NCBI GenBank assembly: GCA_938010765.1 | Contig: CALLVX010000052.1 | Coordinates: 35,728 to 99,727, forward strand | DNA: 64,000 nucleotides | Origin: an uncultured Flavobacteriaceae bacterium | GTDB lineage: Bacteria; Bacteroidota; Bacteroidia; Flavobacteriales; Flavobacteriaceae | Reading direction: 5' to 3' | In this document: positions 26,495 to 35,728 of the stretch, one piece after another | Layout: every line of letters starts with the position of its first letter | How positions within the stretch are numbered: the first letter of the stretch is position 1 | Position numbers and translations under genes: made by a program | Notes under the pieces: model-generated | Told to the model about the DNA's origin: nothing | The model's input: the letters and a program-made list of their open reading frames with translations, nothing else | Databases searched by the model: none

Positions 26495-27637
26495 ATGAAA
26501 ATTTCTCTCTTTAAAGTAAGACATATATCCTTTTATAGTATCTGGTTGTTTTCGTTCTTAATACTAACCGCATGCAGTACAGATGCGACTGAGGAAGAGC
26601 TGATTCCAGATTCGGAAATGAGCGATGACCCTATTGCCGGGGACGATAAAGAAGATAATAAGGAAGACGGGCAGGACGAACCCGATACACCTACAACCGG
26701 AGCCGTAACTTTTGAGAACGGGTTTACACTAAATGAATCAAGGGCGCTCACCAATTTGGTCCTTTCCGATCAGGAATATTCCAATTTCATTTCTGGAGAA
26801 GGAGATTTAAAAATGGTTTCTCAAAAGGCATATCAATACATGAAAGATGATTTTGACTTCATTATCATCCTATCTGTAGAGGAGACCCAACCGAATGATT
26901 TATTCTACGGAAGAGCTACACCGGTTCAAAATAGTGTACAAGGTTTGGGCAGCGGCACGTTCGACGCAAGTGCCAGTTATGGTTCTTCAGGACGTTTAAA
27001 CACCATTATCTATATGCCAAGAGCCGAATATATTCGTAATGGCCCTTTTTTACATGAGATAGCCCATTCATGGGGTAATAAAGGGTTTATACCCACTACC
27101 GTTGGAGGCCATTGGGGGTATGCAAGTACTGCCGGCCAGTTGGGAGGCTTTGATGAGTTGGTCGATTTAGGTAATGGTACCTATAGGGCCAGATTAAATG
27201 ATAGGGACGGTTTTGGAACCTTTGCTAATGGGGGGAACTCCATTCCTTATGGTAATTTAGAATTATACCTTATGGGACTTATTGGTCCGGATGCCCTCAC
27301 GTCCTTACAAGTAGCAGTTAATCCGCAAAAGGGAAGCAGTGCAGGAGAATTTACGGCCGACGCCGTTGAGTTGTATACGCCTGAAGCACTAATCGCCGAA
27401 CACGGGGCACGCGTGCCTACTGTAATGAATTCACAAAAAGATTTTACAGCATTGGCGGTGATTATATCCAAAGAACCTATTAGTGAGGAAAAAATGACTG
27501 AAATTACCAACAACCTTGATAATTTTTCCAAACAAGGCAATCCCGATAGTTCTTGGGGAAGTTTAAATAATTTTTGGATGGCCACCCAAGGAAAAGCAAC
27601 TTTTAGTTTTGAAGTGCAACAACAGACACTACAATAA
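26495..27637 (+). CDS. Lipoprotein with HEIAH metallopeptidase-like motif
   Basis: A 380-aa lipoprotein: the signal peptide ends LILTAC, lipidating Cys near residue 27. It is followed by an acidic linker (about 30-70, rich in D and E), typical for surface-exposed lipoproteins in Bacteroidota. The zinc signature HEIAH is near 187-191, and a further His (GGHWGY) 13 residues on could be the third ligand. The downstream phrase GNLELYLMGLIG near 248-259 is typical of some secreted metallopeptidase-like families. Substrate unknown. The protease call rests on the motif alone. Confidence 0.72.
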   Translation: MKISLFKVRHISFYSIWLFSFLILTACSTDATEEELIPDSEMSDDPIAGDDKEDNKEDGQDEPDTPTTGAVTFENGFTLNESRALTNLVLSDQEYSNFISGEGDLKMVSQKAYQYMKDDFDFIIILSVEETQPNDLFYGRATPVQNSVQGLGSGTFDASASYGSSGRLNTIIYMPRAEYIRNGPFLHEIAHSWGNKGFIPTTVGGHWGYASTAGQLGGFDELVDLGNGTYRARLNDRDGFGTFANGGNSIPYGNLELYLMGLIGPDALTSLQVAVNPQKGSSAGEFTADAVELYTPEALIAEHGARVPTVMNSQKDFTALAVIISKEPISEEKMTEITNNLDNFSKQGNPDSSWGSLNNFWMATQGKATFSFEVQQQTLQ

Positions 27638-27711
27638 AAAAGAAATAGTTTTCTACACGTTCCGTATCTAGATTCGAATGCCTAATATTACGCTGTTTAA
27701 ATAGCAGTAGT

Positions 27712-28629
27712 ATGGCACGAGTTCGGAACACCACATTAGTTGTATCGGCATTTTTTTCGATTTACGTCATCTGGGGATCTACATATCTTTTGAATAAGGT
27801 CGCCGTTGCCGAACTACCGCCATTTATGTTAGCTTCGATTCGGTTTATATGTGCCGGTCTCCTCATTTTTATCCTTTGTAAGTTTCTAAAAATACCACTT
27901 GCAATTACAAAATTACAATTTCGAAATACGGTAATAGCGGGCTTTTTATTCCTCGCTTTCGGAAATGGTGTGGTTGTATGGGCCCTTAAATTTGTCGACA
28001 GTGGTTTTGCAGCCTTGGAAGTATCTGCCCAGCCTTTGGTAATACTTTTGATGATGCGCCTTTTACAGGGCAAGAAAATACAACCAATGTCTGTTATCGG
28101 GGTAGCTTTAGGAATTGCCGGTATTTATCTACTCGTAAGTCAGAAGCAAATAATTAACCAAGATGGTTCCGTTTTGGGTATACTGATGATATTTGCCTGT
28201 ATGCTTAGTTGGGGATATGGGAGTCTATTTGTTGGAAAAGCCGATCTACCACCAAATTTCTTTGTAAATACTGGTTATCAGATGTTTACCGCCGGCGTTC
28301 TACTGCTAGCGGCGAGTCTCTTGTTCGCGGAAGAATGGTCCTATCCTTCGCAATGGAGTACCAAGGTGCAATACACAATGGTTTTGTTAATTGTATTCGG
28401 AAGTATTGTCGCTTTTACCTCTTTCAATTATTTGTTGCGAATGGTTTCCCCAGAAAAAGTGGCCACTTCTGCCTATGTAAACCCGATTATTGCGCTTATT
28501 TTGGGATGGTATTTTTTGGAGGAAAAGATTACTGGCCAGTCAATAGCAGCAGCGGTCATCTTATTAACCGGGGTGTATTTCATCAATACCACTAGAAAAT
28601 TAGGAAAGTCTGCCAGAGCCCTTAAATAA
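27712..28629 (+). CDS. EamA/DMT-family transporter
   Basis: A 305-aa drug/metabolite exporter of the EamA (RhaT-like) family. Ten hydrophobic segments form two five-TM repeats; IYVIWGSTYLLNKVAV near 17-32 begins the first EamA domain and the second begins near 150. The substrate cannot be told; relatives export amino acids or purines. It converges with the thioredoxin-like gene, leaving 6 bp between the ends. Confidence 0.88.
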   Translation: MARVRNTTLVVSAFFSIYVIWGSTYLLNKVAVAELPPFMLASIRFICAGLLIFILCKFLKIPLAITKLQFRNTVIAGFLFLAFGNGVVVWALKFVDSGFAALEVSAQPLVILLMMRLLQGKKIQPMSVIGVALGIAGIYLLVSQKQIINQDGSVLGILMIFACMLSWGYGSLFVGKADLPPNFFVNTGYQMFTAGVLLLAASLLFAEEWSYPSQWSTKVQYTMVLLIVFGSIVAFTSFNYLLRMVSPEKVATSAYVNPIIALILGWYFLEEKITGQSIAAAVILLTGVYFINTTRKLGKSARALK

Positions 28630-28635
28630 AACGGG

Positions 28636-29235
28636 CTAATCCTTGTTCAACTCTTCCAACAATCGATCATAGGAGTCGATTGTAGTGAACAATCTCCCGC
28701 CAAGATTAATAATAGGTTCCGCAATAGAGTCTAATGGCCTAGCAAAAGCGCCTTTGAGTTGGTCTTTTATTTCAGGGTTTTCAGCAAGTTTAAACGATTT
28801 AAAATGGTAGTTGCTACCTTCCAAGGGTTGTGTGATGCTATCACATTGAGCGCATACATCGGTCACATATACAGTAATAGACTTTTTGGGCTTTATTTTA
28901 ATTCGTTTGTATTCTACTTTCAATGCCCTTCGCGACAAACTATCGTTGACTACTAAATCATAAGTGAAATTTGGTTTTTTACCCCTAGTAGGTACAATTA
29001 CTTTTAAACGTACTTTTGTTGCTCCTGGCACTCTTATAAGGCGCGGTCTTGCCTTACTTTGGCGAAAATTGGTACCCTTAATGGTTATCATTACATCATA
29101 GTCTTGTTCGGTTTCGTTGAGGGCGTAAAATGCCAAACGGTTTGGAATGTCTTCCGTAACTATTTTAATCGGATCTTTTTGGGCATTGGCCTGAAGGCCC
29201 GCCAACAGGACAAGTAATGGTAATTTCCGTATCAT
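28636..29235 (-). CDS. Exported thioredoxin/glutaredoxin-like protein
   Basis: A 199-aa exported protein (signal peptide MIRKLPLLVLLAGLQANAQ). The first half resembles an immunoglobulin-like beta domain. The second half begins ITVYVTDVCAQCDSI, where CAQC occupies the position of a thioredoxin-type redox motif, and ends with LGGRLFTTIDSYDRLLEEL, a glutaredoxin-like end. A longer form from ATG 29268 is possible but would bury the signal peptide. Likely a periplasmic redox or copper-handling protein; exact role unknown. Confidence 0.65.
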   Translation of the reverse strand: MIRKLPLLVLLAGLQANAQKDPIKIVTEDIPNRLAFYALNETEQDYDVMITIKGTNFRQSKARPRLIRVPGATKVRLKVIVPTRGKKPNFTYDLVVNDSLSRRALKVEYKRIKIKPKKSITVYVTDVCAQCDSITQPLEGSNYHFKSFKLAENPEIKDQLKGAFARPLDSIAEPIINLGGRLFTTIDSYDRLLEELNKD

Positions 29236-29410
29236 ATACAAGGTTTCTCGAAAGCGAAAGATAATCAATTCTTGATGTCACCCTAGAAAATATCAGTAAA
29301 ACGGCATATCCGTCCGATAAAATGACATTTTCACCTACGATCTACTTCTAAAAACCAGAGTTTAAGATAATTTTATAAGGGTTTACTCAAGGAGATAGTA
29401 TCTTGTAAGG

Positions 29411-30067
29411 ATGAGAGAAACAAAGCATTTCCTAATCGTAGCCTTGCTTTTTTTTAGTTGCATTGATAGTATTGCCCAATATACTAAGGAAGATTGGAAA
29501 GACCGTAATTCCTGGATGCACGTACCAAAACTTTTCGAACTTGCCGAAATAGGGGAAGGAGATTACGTAGCTGATATTGGCTGTCACGAGGGGTATTTGA
29601 CTTTTCATTTAGCAAAACAAGTAGGAGAAAAGGGTAAAGTGTTTGCTGTAGATGTGGTAGACTATCGGCTCAACGAACTGAGGACCCATTTAAAAGAAAG
29701 TGACATTAATAATGTTAAGGTCATTCTGGGGGATTATGATAACCCGAAACTTTCTGCTAATAGTTTGGATGCGGTGCTATTGGTAGACACCTATCATGAA
29801 ATAGAGAATTATAAGAAAGTATTGAGCCATGTGAAAAAGGCTCTAAAGCCAACGGGTAGATTGTTGGTATTGGAAAAACTGAAGGAACCCCATAAAGACA
29901 AAGATCGGGATGCACAAGCTACTGCCCATACCTTATCATCTGTCTATGTCAAAGAGGAATTGGAGCAAGCCGGTTTTTCTATAGTCGAAGAGATTCCCGA
30001 TTTTGGAATTTGGAATCATGAAGAAGAAAAGCAGATGTGGATACTTGTGTCGAAAATAGGCAAATGA
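29411..30067 (+). CDS. Class I SAM methyltransferase with export signal
   Basis: A 218-aa Rossmann-fold methyltransferase: motif I VADIGCHEGYLTFHLA near 52-67, an acidic residue after beta-2 in VFAVDVV near 78-84, and LDAVLLVDTYHE near 115-126. The N-terminus (FLIVALLFFSCIDSIAQ) looks like a signal or lipoprotein signal sequence, so the enzyme would act outside the cytoplasm, where SAM is not expected. The N-terminal extension fits the predicted start. Substrate unknown. Confidence 0.78.
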   Translation: MRETKHFLIVALLFFSCIDSIAQYTKEDWKDRNSWMHVPKLFELAEIGEGDYVADIGCHEGYLTFHLAKQVGEKGKVFAVDVVDYRLNELRTHLKESDINNVKVILGDYDNPKLSANSLDAVLLVDTYHEIENYKKVLSHVKKALKPTGRLLVLEKLKEPHKDKDRDAQATAHTLSSVYVKEELEQAGFSIVEEIPDFGIWNHEEEKQMWILVSKIGK

Positions 30068-30116
30068 ATAACAATGAGTTAGTTGTAAATACATACTTGC
30101 CTTAATACTTTAATAT

Positions 30117-30335
30117 TTATTCGAGCTCATCACACAAGTGGTTATAGGATTTCATTAAGGCCATCACAGATGCTATAATTACCCGACTGCTCTCGATCCT
30201 AAGGATGCGATCACAATCTTCGAGATCAAAATTCCATTTACCGTTCGGCGGAATCAACTTATTTAAATGAGGGCTTAATTGTTGTATTTCATCGACTTTG
30301 GTTACCGAAGTTTTAAAAACGAGTACTGTATTCAT
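30117..30335 (-). CDS. Small conserved protein, ferredoxin-like fold suspected
   Basis: A 72-aa cytoplasmic protein with the pattern MNTVLVFKTSV..., then WNFDLEDCDRILRIES near 34-49. This arrangement matches small HMA-like (ferredoxin-fold) flavobacterial proteins that lack the CxxC metal site. Function unknown. It is on the same strand as, and 26 bp after, the DinB gene, so the two may be co-transcribed. Confidence 0.7.
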   Translation of the reverse strand: MNTVLVFKTSVTKVDEIQQLSPHLNKLIPPNGKWNFDLEDCDRILRIESSRVIIASVMALMKSYNHLCDELE

Positions 30336-30361
30336 AGAAGTTATTTAGTTTTTTAAGAAGG

Positions 30362-30868
30362 CTATCGCTCGTGAAAAATAGGTGGTGTTACGCCAAGGCC
30401 ACGCAAGTACACATACGCTTGGCCGCGATGGTGAATTTCGTTGTCTATTAGGTAAAAAATTGCCTCATAGATTTTACGTTCATCGATTCCAAAAAAATCA
30501 ATGGTCTTATGAAATCGTTCCAACCTAAGTGTATTCCAATTAGAATCGATCAGTAAGGTGGTTTCATCCCACAAAGCCAGTAGGCTAGTTTTGGTATCGC
30601 AGCTGCGAACTTTTTTCGTTTCTTGTAACGGTATTTCCTGTATAATATGCCGCACGGAAAGGGTAGAAATTGTAATAATTTCCAAGGCAATTTCTGAGAA
30701 AGGCCGCATGCATCCTATAGAATAATTGAAAAGGGCTTCTTCTGAAAAAGCTTCGATAACCCTTTTGGTAAGTGCGCGATGCCCCTGCCAATGCGCCAAT
30801 AGTTCTGAAGGATGAATTGCATGTCGAATCGTTTTCATGGCTGCAACTGTTTTATAGGTATAGATCAT
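30362..30868 (-). CDS. DinB-family protein
   Basis: A 168-aa four-helix-bundle DinB/YfiT-like protein. The C-terminal ending EIHHRGQAYVYLRGLGVTPP is characteristic; His residues at about 30 (HWQGH), 144 and 145 may bind a metal. Members are metal-dependent thiol-transfer or detoxification enzymes or stress proteins; substrate unknown here. The start may instead be ATG 30838, which begins MKTIRHAIHPSELL and fits family length. It diverges from a WYL regulator across two identical-pattern dyads. Confidence 0.82.
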   Translation of the reverse strand: MIYTYKTVAAMKTIRHAIHPSELLAHWQGHRALTKRVIEAFSEEALFNYSIGCMRPFSEIALEIITISTLSVRHIIQEIPLQETKKVRSCDTKTSLLALWDETTLLIDSNWNTLRLERFHKTIDFFGIDERKIYEAIFYLIDNEIHHRGQAYVYLRGLGVTPPIFHER

Positions 30869-30910
30869 TTTAGGAGATTCCGTTGGTACAACAAAATTAA
30901 ATGTAGCTGG

Positions 30911-30926
30911 TGACAGCAGCTTGTCA
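30911..30926. promoter_or_regulatory. Dyad operator near DinB gene
   Basis: TGACAGCAGCTTGTCA has the form TGACA-N6-TGTCA. The same 16-bp pattern recurs at 31026-31041. It lies 42 bp upstream of the DinB start and is a likely binding site of the WYL regulator. Confidence 0.6.
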
Positions 30927-31025
30927 GTAGCAAAAACCGCTTAAAGAATTTTTATTAAATTGATGGGTCGGTTGTAGTACGTTCCAATGCTATTTTTTTG
31001 TGCGGCAAGCTAATTTTAGAACTAC

Positions 31026-31041
31026 TGACAAGGGGTTGTCA
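31026..31041. promoter_or_regulatory. Dyad operator near WYL regulator gene
   Basis: TGACAAGGGGTTGTCA is a TGACA-N6-TGTCA dyad 41 bp before the regulator start, mirror-placed to the site near DinB. The symmetry suggests one regulator controls both divergent genes. Confidence 0.6.
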
Positions 31042-31082
31042 TATACTGCAGTGTTCTTTGTATTCGACAGATATCCCTTGCT

Positions 31083-32120
31083 ATGAACAAGCGTACAGAC
31101 AAATACAGTAGTGGCTTTCGGTTGAAGCACTATCTTTGGGAAATATGTTTTCAATTTATGGGAATCGATACGGTAAAACGGTTTGACAGGATTGTGGCGA
31201 TACTAATTCAGCTACAATCGAAGAAAGTGGTTAAGGCACAGGAATTGGCCAAACGCTTTCAAGTAAGTTTGCGCACAATTTATAGGGATATACGTACGCT
31301 AGAGAGCTGCGGTGTGCCCGTACTTGGAGAAGCGGGACTTGGGTATACGATAATGGAAGGGTATCGTTTACCCCCTATTATGTTTACACGAGAGGAGGCA
31401 GGCAGCTTTATTGCGGCAGAAAAATTAATGCAGAATTTCACCGATAAATCACTTGGTTCGCACCATGAATCGGCCATGTACAAGGTAAAATCTGTTTTAC
31501 GGGGCAAGGAAAAAGATTGGATATCGGCCTTAGAGTCGCAAGTTGTCATAGATCCAGCCCAAGTACTCTTCAATAAGAATGTTCCGAATGCCTTGGAGGT
31601 ACTTTTTGAAAGCATTGCCGAGAAGAAACAGGTGTTTCTTTGCTATAGCTCGCTACGAGAAGATGATCCTACCGAAAGAGAAATAGAACCTGTTGGTATT
31701 TTTAATGAAAATAATTACTGGTATGTGTTGGGCTATTGTCATAAACGTACTGATTATCGGCAGTTCCGTACCGACCGTATTTTGACGATACGCCGCACTC
31801 AAAAGAAATTTACATTAGTACATGGCAATTTGGACGAGTACCGTTATAGGCCTTCGGAATCGGCAAAGACTAAGGTTCGAATCTTAGTGAACAAGTCGAT
31901 AGCACGTTACATTCGGGGCAGTAGTACTCGGTACGGGTTTGTTTCGGAGCAAAAGCAGGGCAGGAAGGTAGAAATGACCTTTATGAGCAGGGATATTGAA
32001 AATGAGTTTCCCAGATGGTATTTGATGTTTGGCGACTATGCCGAAATATTGGAGCCTCCACGCCTCAGAGATCGCGTTTTGACATTATTGAAGAAAACCG
32101 AAGCAAAATTATTGGGCTGA
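31083..32120 (+). CDS. WYL-domain transcriptional regulator
   Basis: A YafY-type regulator of up to 345 aa. The N-terminal winged helix spans about 30-90 (RIVAILIQLQSKKVVKAQ, then SLRTIYRDIRTLESCG). The WYL domain near 165-235 (IEPVGIFNENNYWYVLGYCH) senses a ligand. The C-terminal WCX extension follows. Start is uncertain: ATG 31158 gives MGIDTVKRFDRIV, closer to family length. It is divergent from DinB with two shared dyads, so autoregulation and control of DinB are likely. Confidence 0.87.
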   Translation: MNKRTDKYSSGFRLKHYLWEICFQFMGIDTVKRFDRIVAILIQLQSKKVVKAQELAKRFQVSLRTIYRDIRTLESCGVPVLGEAGLGYTIMEGYRLPPIMFTREEAGSFIAAEKLMQNFTDKSLGSHHESAMYKVKSVLRGKEKDWISALESQVVIDPAQVLFNKNVPNALEVLFESIAEKKQVFLCYSSLREDDPTEREIEPVGIFNENNYWYVLGYCHKRTDYRQFRTDRILTIRRTQKKFTLVHGNLDEYRYRPSESAKTKVRILVNKSIARYIRGSSTRYGFVSEQKQGRKVEMTFMSRDIENEFPRWYLMFGDYAEILEPPRLRDRVLTLLKKTEAKLLG

Positions 32121-32394
32121 TTTTGCATGGAGAACCAAGCTATGAATAACACTTTTTTTTAATTGGGGAAGACTGTTTTTGTTCTGCAACATACAATCTG
32201 TCGATTAAATTCTAAAAAATGCAACGGAAGTAGTATCTTAGCAGCTGTTTAAGGTAAGAGGGTTGACACCCAAGAGTACGATCATTCTGGCTAAATTTAA
32301 GTGAACATCAGTTTCATTGTTTCATTCCATTGCATTCGTTCAGTATATTCAATCCCTTCCTTAGCTACCAGTTTAATTATTTAAAAGCAAACGA

Positions 32395-32850
32395 ATGGCA
32401 AAATCGCAACAAACGTATAACAAAACCGAAAAGGAAAAACAGCGTCGTAAAAAACGAGAGGAAAAGCAAAAGAAAAAAGAAGCTCGTAGGGCCGAAGCAA
32501 AAGAAAATGGCGGTGGTATACCTTTGGCATATGTTGACCAATATGGAAACTTGACCGATACTCCACCAGATCCTTCCGATAAAATTGTTATTGAGGCCGA
32601 GGACATCATTCTAGGAATCCCTAAGAAAGAAGAAGGAGACGAAGAAGCTTTTGACCCAGTGCGAGGTGGTAAGGTATCGTTCTTTGACCACTCTAAAGGT
32701 TTTGGCTTTATAATTGATTCGGAAAATAACGAAAAGTATTTTACACACGTTACCGGTTTGATCGATGAGATTAGTGAAAACGATAAAGTGAGCTTTGAGT
32801 TAGAAAAAGGCGCACGTGGTATGAACGCTGTTCGTGTCAAGAAAGTTTAA
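32395..32850 (+). CDS. Cold-shock-domain protein with basic N-terminal extension
   Basis: A 151-aa protein. The first 40 residues are highly charged and lysine-rich (KEKQRRKKREEKQKKKEAR). The cold-shock domain covers about 88-151 with the RNA-binding pattern GKVSFFDHSKGFGFI and YFTHVTGL, where canonical RNP2 VFVH is altered. It probably binds RNA or single-stranded DNA, acting as an RNA chaperone. This two-part arrangement is widespread in Flavobacteriia. The long 274-bp leader could allow post-transcriptional control. Confidence 0.87.
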   Translation: MAKSQQTYNKTEKEKQRRKKREEKQKKKEARRAEAKENGGGIPLAYVDQYGNLTDTPPDPSDKIVIEAEDIILGIPKKEEGDEEAFDPVRGGKVSFFDHSKGFGFIIDSENNEKYFTHVTGLIDEISENDKVSFELEKGARGMNAVRVKKV

Positions 32851-32884
32851 AACTTCCACAGGTTTTTTATAATTGATAAAGTTC

Positions 32885-34234
32885 TTAGAAGGTCATTACG
32901 AATGACGTACTTTTATTAGGGATAGAATGAACTTTCATACTCCCACCATGTAAGTGCATTATTTGTTTCGATAAACTAAGGCCAATTCCTGTACCCGTGG
33001 TTTTCGTGGTAAAGAAGGGCACGAAAATCTCATCTATAAGTTCTGGTGGTATTCCAGGACCATTATCCCAAACCTCTAAGTATTTTTTTTTAGCATTTGT
33101 AATGCCGGCCGTAAGACGCACCATTCGGTTTGTTTGTGTCCCGATCGATTGAATTGCGTTCTTGCTCAAGTTGACTAAGATCTGGGAGATTTGTTTCTCA
33201 TCAATATACAGTTCTAGGCCCTCAATCACCACCTCCGTTTGAAATTGTATAGCACTTCCTAGATTCTCTTGACTCATCAAAATCTGTACTTTTTCAAGTA
33301 AACGCTCTGCTGGTACTAAGGCCTTATCAGGTTTGGGTAGGCTTAAAAAACTGCGGTACGATTGTACAAAAGTCATCAAATCCCCCCCTTGTTCCTTTAT
33401 TACCTGTAGGCCTTTTACCGTGTTGGATATATGTTCTTCCTTAAATTCCTCTAAAGAAACTAGTCCTTTTGTTCCCTTGTAATACTTAAGAATTGACTCA
33501 GAAATTGAGGTAATCGGGGTAATGGTATTCATTATTTCATGGGTAAGTACCCGAATCAACCGCACCCAGGAATCGGTTTCTTTTTCATCTAGTTCTTTGT
33601 GAATATCCTGCACTACTGCAAGTAACAAAGGGTTTTCATCTACGGTGACTGCCGTGGCCTTAATAAGCAGTTGCTTATTTTCACGTTCATTGGTTATCTG
33701 AAACATGGTGCTTTCAAAAGGCTTTAGGCCTTCGAACAACGCGTATAACTTAACATCGATCTGGTTGAATTGTTTTACATGGTTCAATGGGTGATAATTT
33801 AATAATTTTTCGATCGTTTCATTGGCAAAAAGTATATGCCCTTTTGGGTTTATAGTAAGGATACCTATGGCAGCTTGCTTAATAATTTCCTGATAGTACT
33901 GCTCTTGTGCTTCCTTTTTTACATGAATCTCCTGAATCATACTATTCAAGGTATTTAGGCTATGGTTGAGTTCTTTTAAAGATTTCACGCTCAGTTTTTC
34001 TGGAAACCGCAGTGTGAAATCCTCATTTTTAATTGCATCAAAAAAGTAAGCGATTTTTCGATTTGTTTGGTTAATGTACTGTATTAGAAAAACAGTCTGA
34101 AGAATAAGAAAGAGCAGTAGAAAGGCAGTTAAAATGTAACGTTCCTTAAAAAATAGAAAAGCGACGCCTAAAGCTGCCAGCGCAATAAAGACAATACGAA
34201 GAATTAGTTGAATATAAATGTTACGACTTACCAT
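32885..34234 (-). CDS. Sensor histidine kinase (NtrY-like)
   Basis: A 449-aa membrane kinase. Two N-terminal TM segments at about 9-28 and 34-53 enclose almost no periplasmic loop, so it probably senses a membrane or intracellular signal. A linker and PAS-like domain follow (about 112-215), then the phosphoacceptor His232 in LTHEIMNTITP. The ATPase domain has an N-box near 343 (LSKNAIQS), and G boxes in DNGPGIP and GTGIGLSL. It lies 73 bp downstream of the response regulator gene in the same operon. Confidence 0.93.
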   Translation of the reverse strand: MVSRNIYIQLILRIVFIALAALGVAFLFFKERYILTAFLLLFLILQTVFLIQYINQTNRKIAYFFDAIKNEDFTLRFPEKLSVKSLKELNHSLNTLNSMIQEIHVKKEAQEQYYQEIIKQAAIGILTINPKGHILFANETIEKLLNYHPLNHVKQFNQIDVKLYALFEGLKPFESTMFQITNERENKQLLIKATAVTVDENPLLLAVVQDIHKELDEKETDSWVRLIRVLTHEIMNTITPITSISESILKYYKGTKGLVSLEEFKEEHISNTVKGLQVIKEQGGDLMTFVQSYRSFLSLPKPDKALVPAERLLEKVQILMSQENLGSAIQFQTEVVIEGLELYIDEKQISQILVNLSKNAIQSIGTQTNRMVRLTAGITNAKKKYLEVWDNGPGIPPELIDEIFVPFFTTKTTGTGIGLSLSKQIMHLHGGSMKVHSIPNKSTSFVMTF

Positions 34235-34307
34235 GTTCTTTAGTGCTATTTCTTAAAAAAGATTCTTAGGCTACGAGGTATTGCTGAAAAGTTCCTGAAA
34301 TAATGTA

Positions 34308-35672
34308 TCATTTACCTTGCTTTTTTAGTTTGTTATAGAGTGTTTGACGGGAAATTCCCAATTGTTCTGCCGCGGCACTATAGTTACCATTATTTTGCTC
34401 AAGGGCATTTGCAATCATTAGTTGTTCCATAGCTTCTAAGGTGTTCGGGCCAGTTTCCAAAGTTGTCAGTGTTTTTGCATTTAATAAAAAATCCGCCGGT
34501 TTTAGCACATCGCCTTCCGATAATATAACAGAACGTTCGATTGTATGTAAAAGTTCCCGAACATTGCCTGGCCATGTGTAATCATTCAACTTTTCCCTAG
34601 CGGGTTGATTGATTCGTAAACCTTGTTTTGCATATTTAGTGATAAACTTATTCAGGTAAAAATCGGACAATACCAAAATATCTCCATCTCGTTCTCGCAA
34701 AGGAGGTAACTCTACGCGAATGGTATTGATACGATAGAGTAAATCTTCTCGAAAAAGTCCTTCTGTGACCATTTTTTCCAAATCCACATTCGTGGCGCAA
34801 ATAAGTCGAATATCTACTGGGATCGGTTTGTTCGATCCAACCCGAACAATGGTTTTGTTTTGTATCGCGGATAAAAGCTTTGCTTGTGTCCGTAAAGATA
34901 AATTACCTATTTCATCTAAAAACAAAGTGCCTGAGTTTGCTGCCTCGAACTTACCTGCCCGGTCTTCCTTGGCATCGGTAAACGAACCTTTTAGATGCCC
35001 AAATAATTCGCTTTCGAAAAGACTTTCTGAAATAGACCCCATATCTACCGAAATAAATACCTCGCTGGCTCGAGCCGATTGCTGGTGCAACTCACGTGCA
35101 ATAAGTTCTTTCCCGGTGCCATTTTCTCCTGTAACCAAGACATTTACATCGGTCTTGGCAACTTTATTCACTAATGTCAATACCGAATGTAATGCCTTGG
35201 AATTACCAATGATATGGGTGTTATTTTGATTGATTACCTGTTTTAAATGATTTTCTTTTTGTTTCAGTTTGTTTACTTCTACCTGTGACTTTCTAAGCTC
35301 ATAGGCCGATTTTACAGTAGCCAATAACTTATCGTTGTTCCAAGGTTTTAGAACAAAGTCCGCAGCGCCCTCTTTTAAGGCTTTAACCGCCAAGTCTACC
35401 GCGCCGTAGGCAGTCATCATTACAACAGAGGTGTGCGGTGCTTTCTTTTTGATTTCACGGAGCCAAAACAAGCCTTCGTTTCCTGTATTTACACCCGCAG
35501 AAAAATTCATGTCCAATAGTACGATATCTTGCTCGTCTAAATTTTTGAATGAAGAAATTTGGTTGGGGTTTGATAAGGTAGTGACCTTTTTATATTCAAA
35601 CTGCAATAGAATCTCCAAAGCGCTCAATACACTTTTGTTATCATCGATCACTAAGACTTTTGCATCTACCAT
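34308..35672 (-). CDS. NtrC-family sigma-54-dependent response regulator
   Basis: A 454-aa bacterial enhancer-binding protein. The receiver domain has the phosphorylation site Asp54 and Lys109. The AAA+ domain has Walker A GENGTGKE at 182-189 and the sigma-54 contact loop GSFTDA at 229-234 (a variant of GAFTGA). The C-terminal Fis-type helix-turn-helix includes NYSAAAEQLGISRQTLYNKL. It should activate sigma-54 transcription, most obviously of the divergent transport operon starting at 35871; paired dyads and a sigma-54-like element lie between. Confidence 0.94.
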   Translation of the reverse strand: MVDAKVLVIDDNKSVLSALEILLQFEYKKVTTLSNPNQISSFKNLDEQDIVLLDMNFSAGVNTGNEGLFWLREIKKKAPHTSVVMMTAYGAVDLAVKALKEGAADFVLKPWNNDKLLATVKSAYELRKSQVEVNKLKQKENHLKQVINQNNTHIIGNSKALHSVLTLVNKVAKTDVNVLVTGENGTGKELIARELHQQSARASEVFISVDMGSISESLFESELFGHLKGSFTDAKEDRAGKFEAANSGTLFLDEIGNLSLRTQAKLLSAIQNKTIVRVGSNKPIPVDIRLICATNVDLEKMVTEGLFREDLLYRINTIRVELPPLRERDGDILVLSDFYLNKFITKYAKQGLRINQPAREKLNDYTWPGNVRELLHTIERSVILSEGDVLKPADFLLNAKTLTTLETGPNTLEAMEQLMIANALEQNNGNYSAAAEQLGISRQTLYNKLKKQGK

Positions 35673-35728
35673 AGTAGGTATGTTATTTTTAGATGGTTAA
35701 AACTACGATTTGAAGTTAGGAATTGCCA

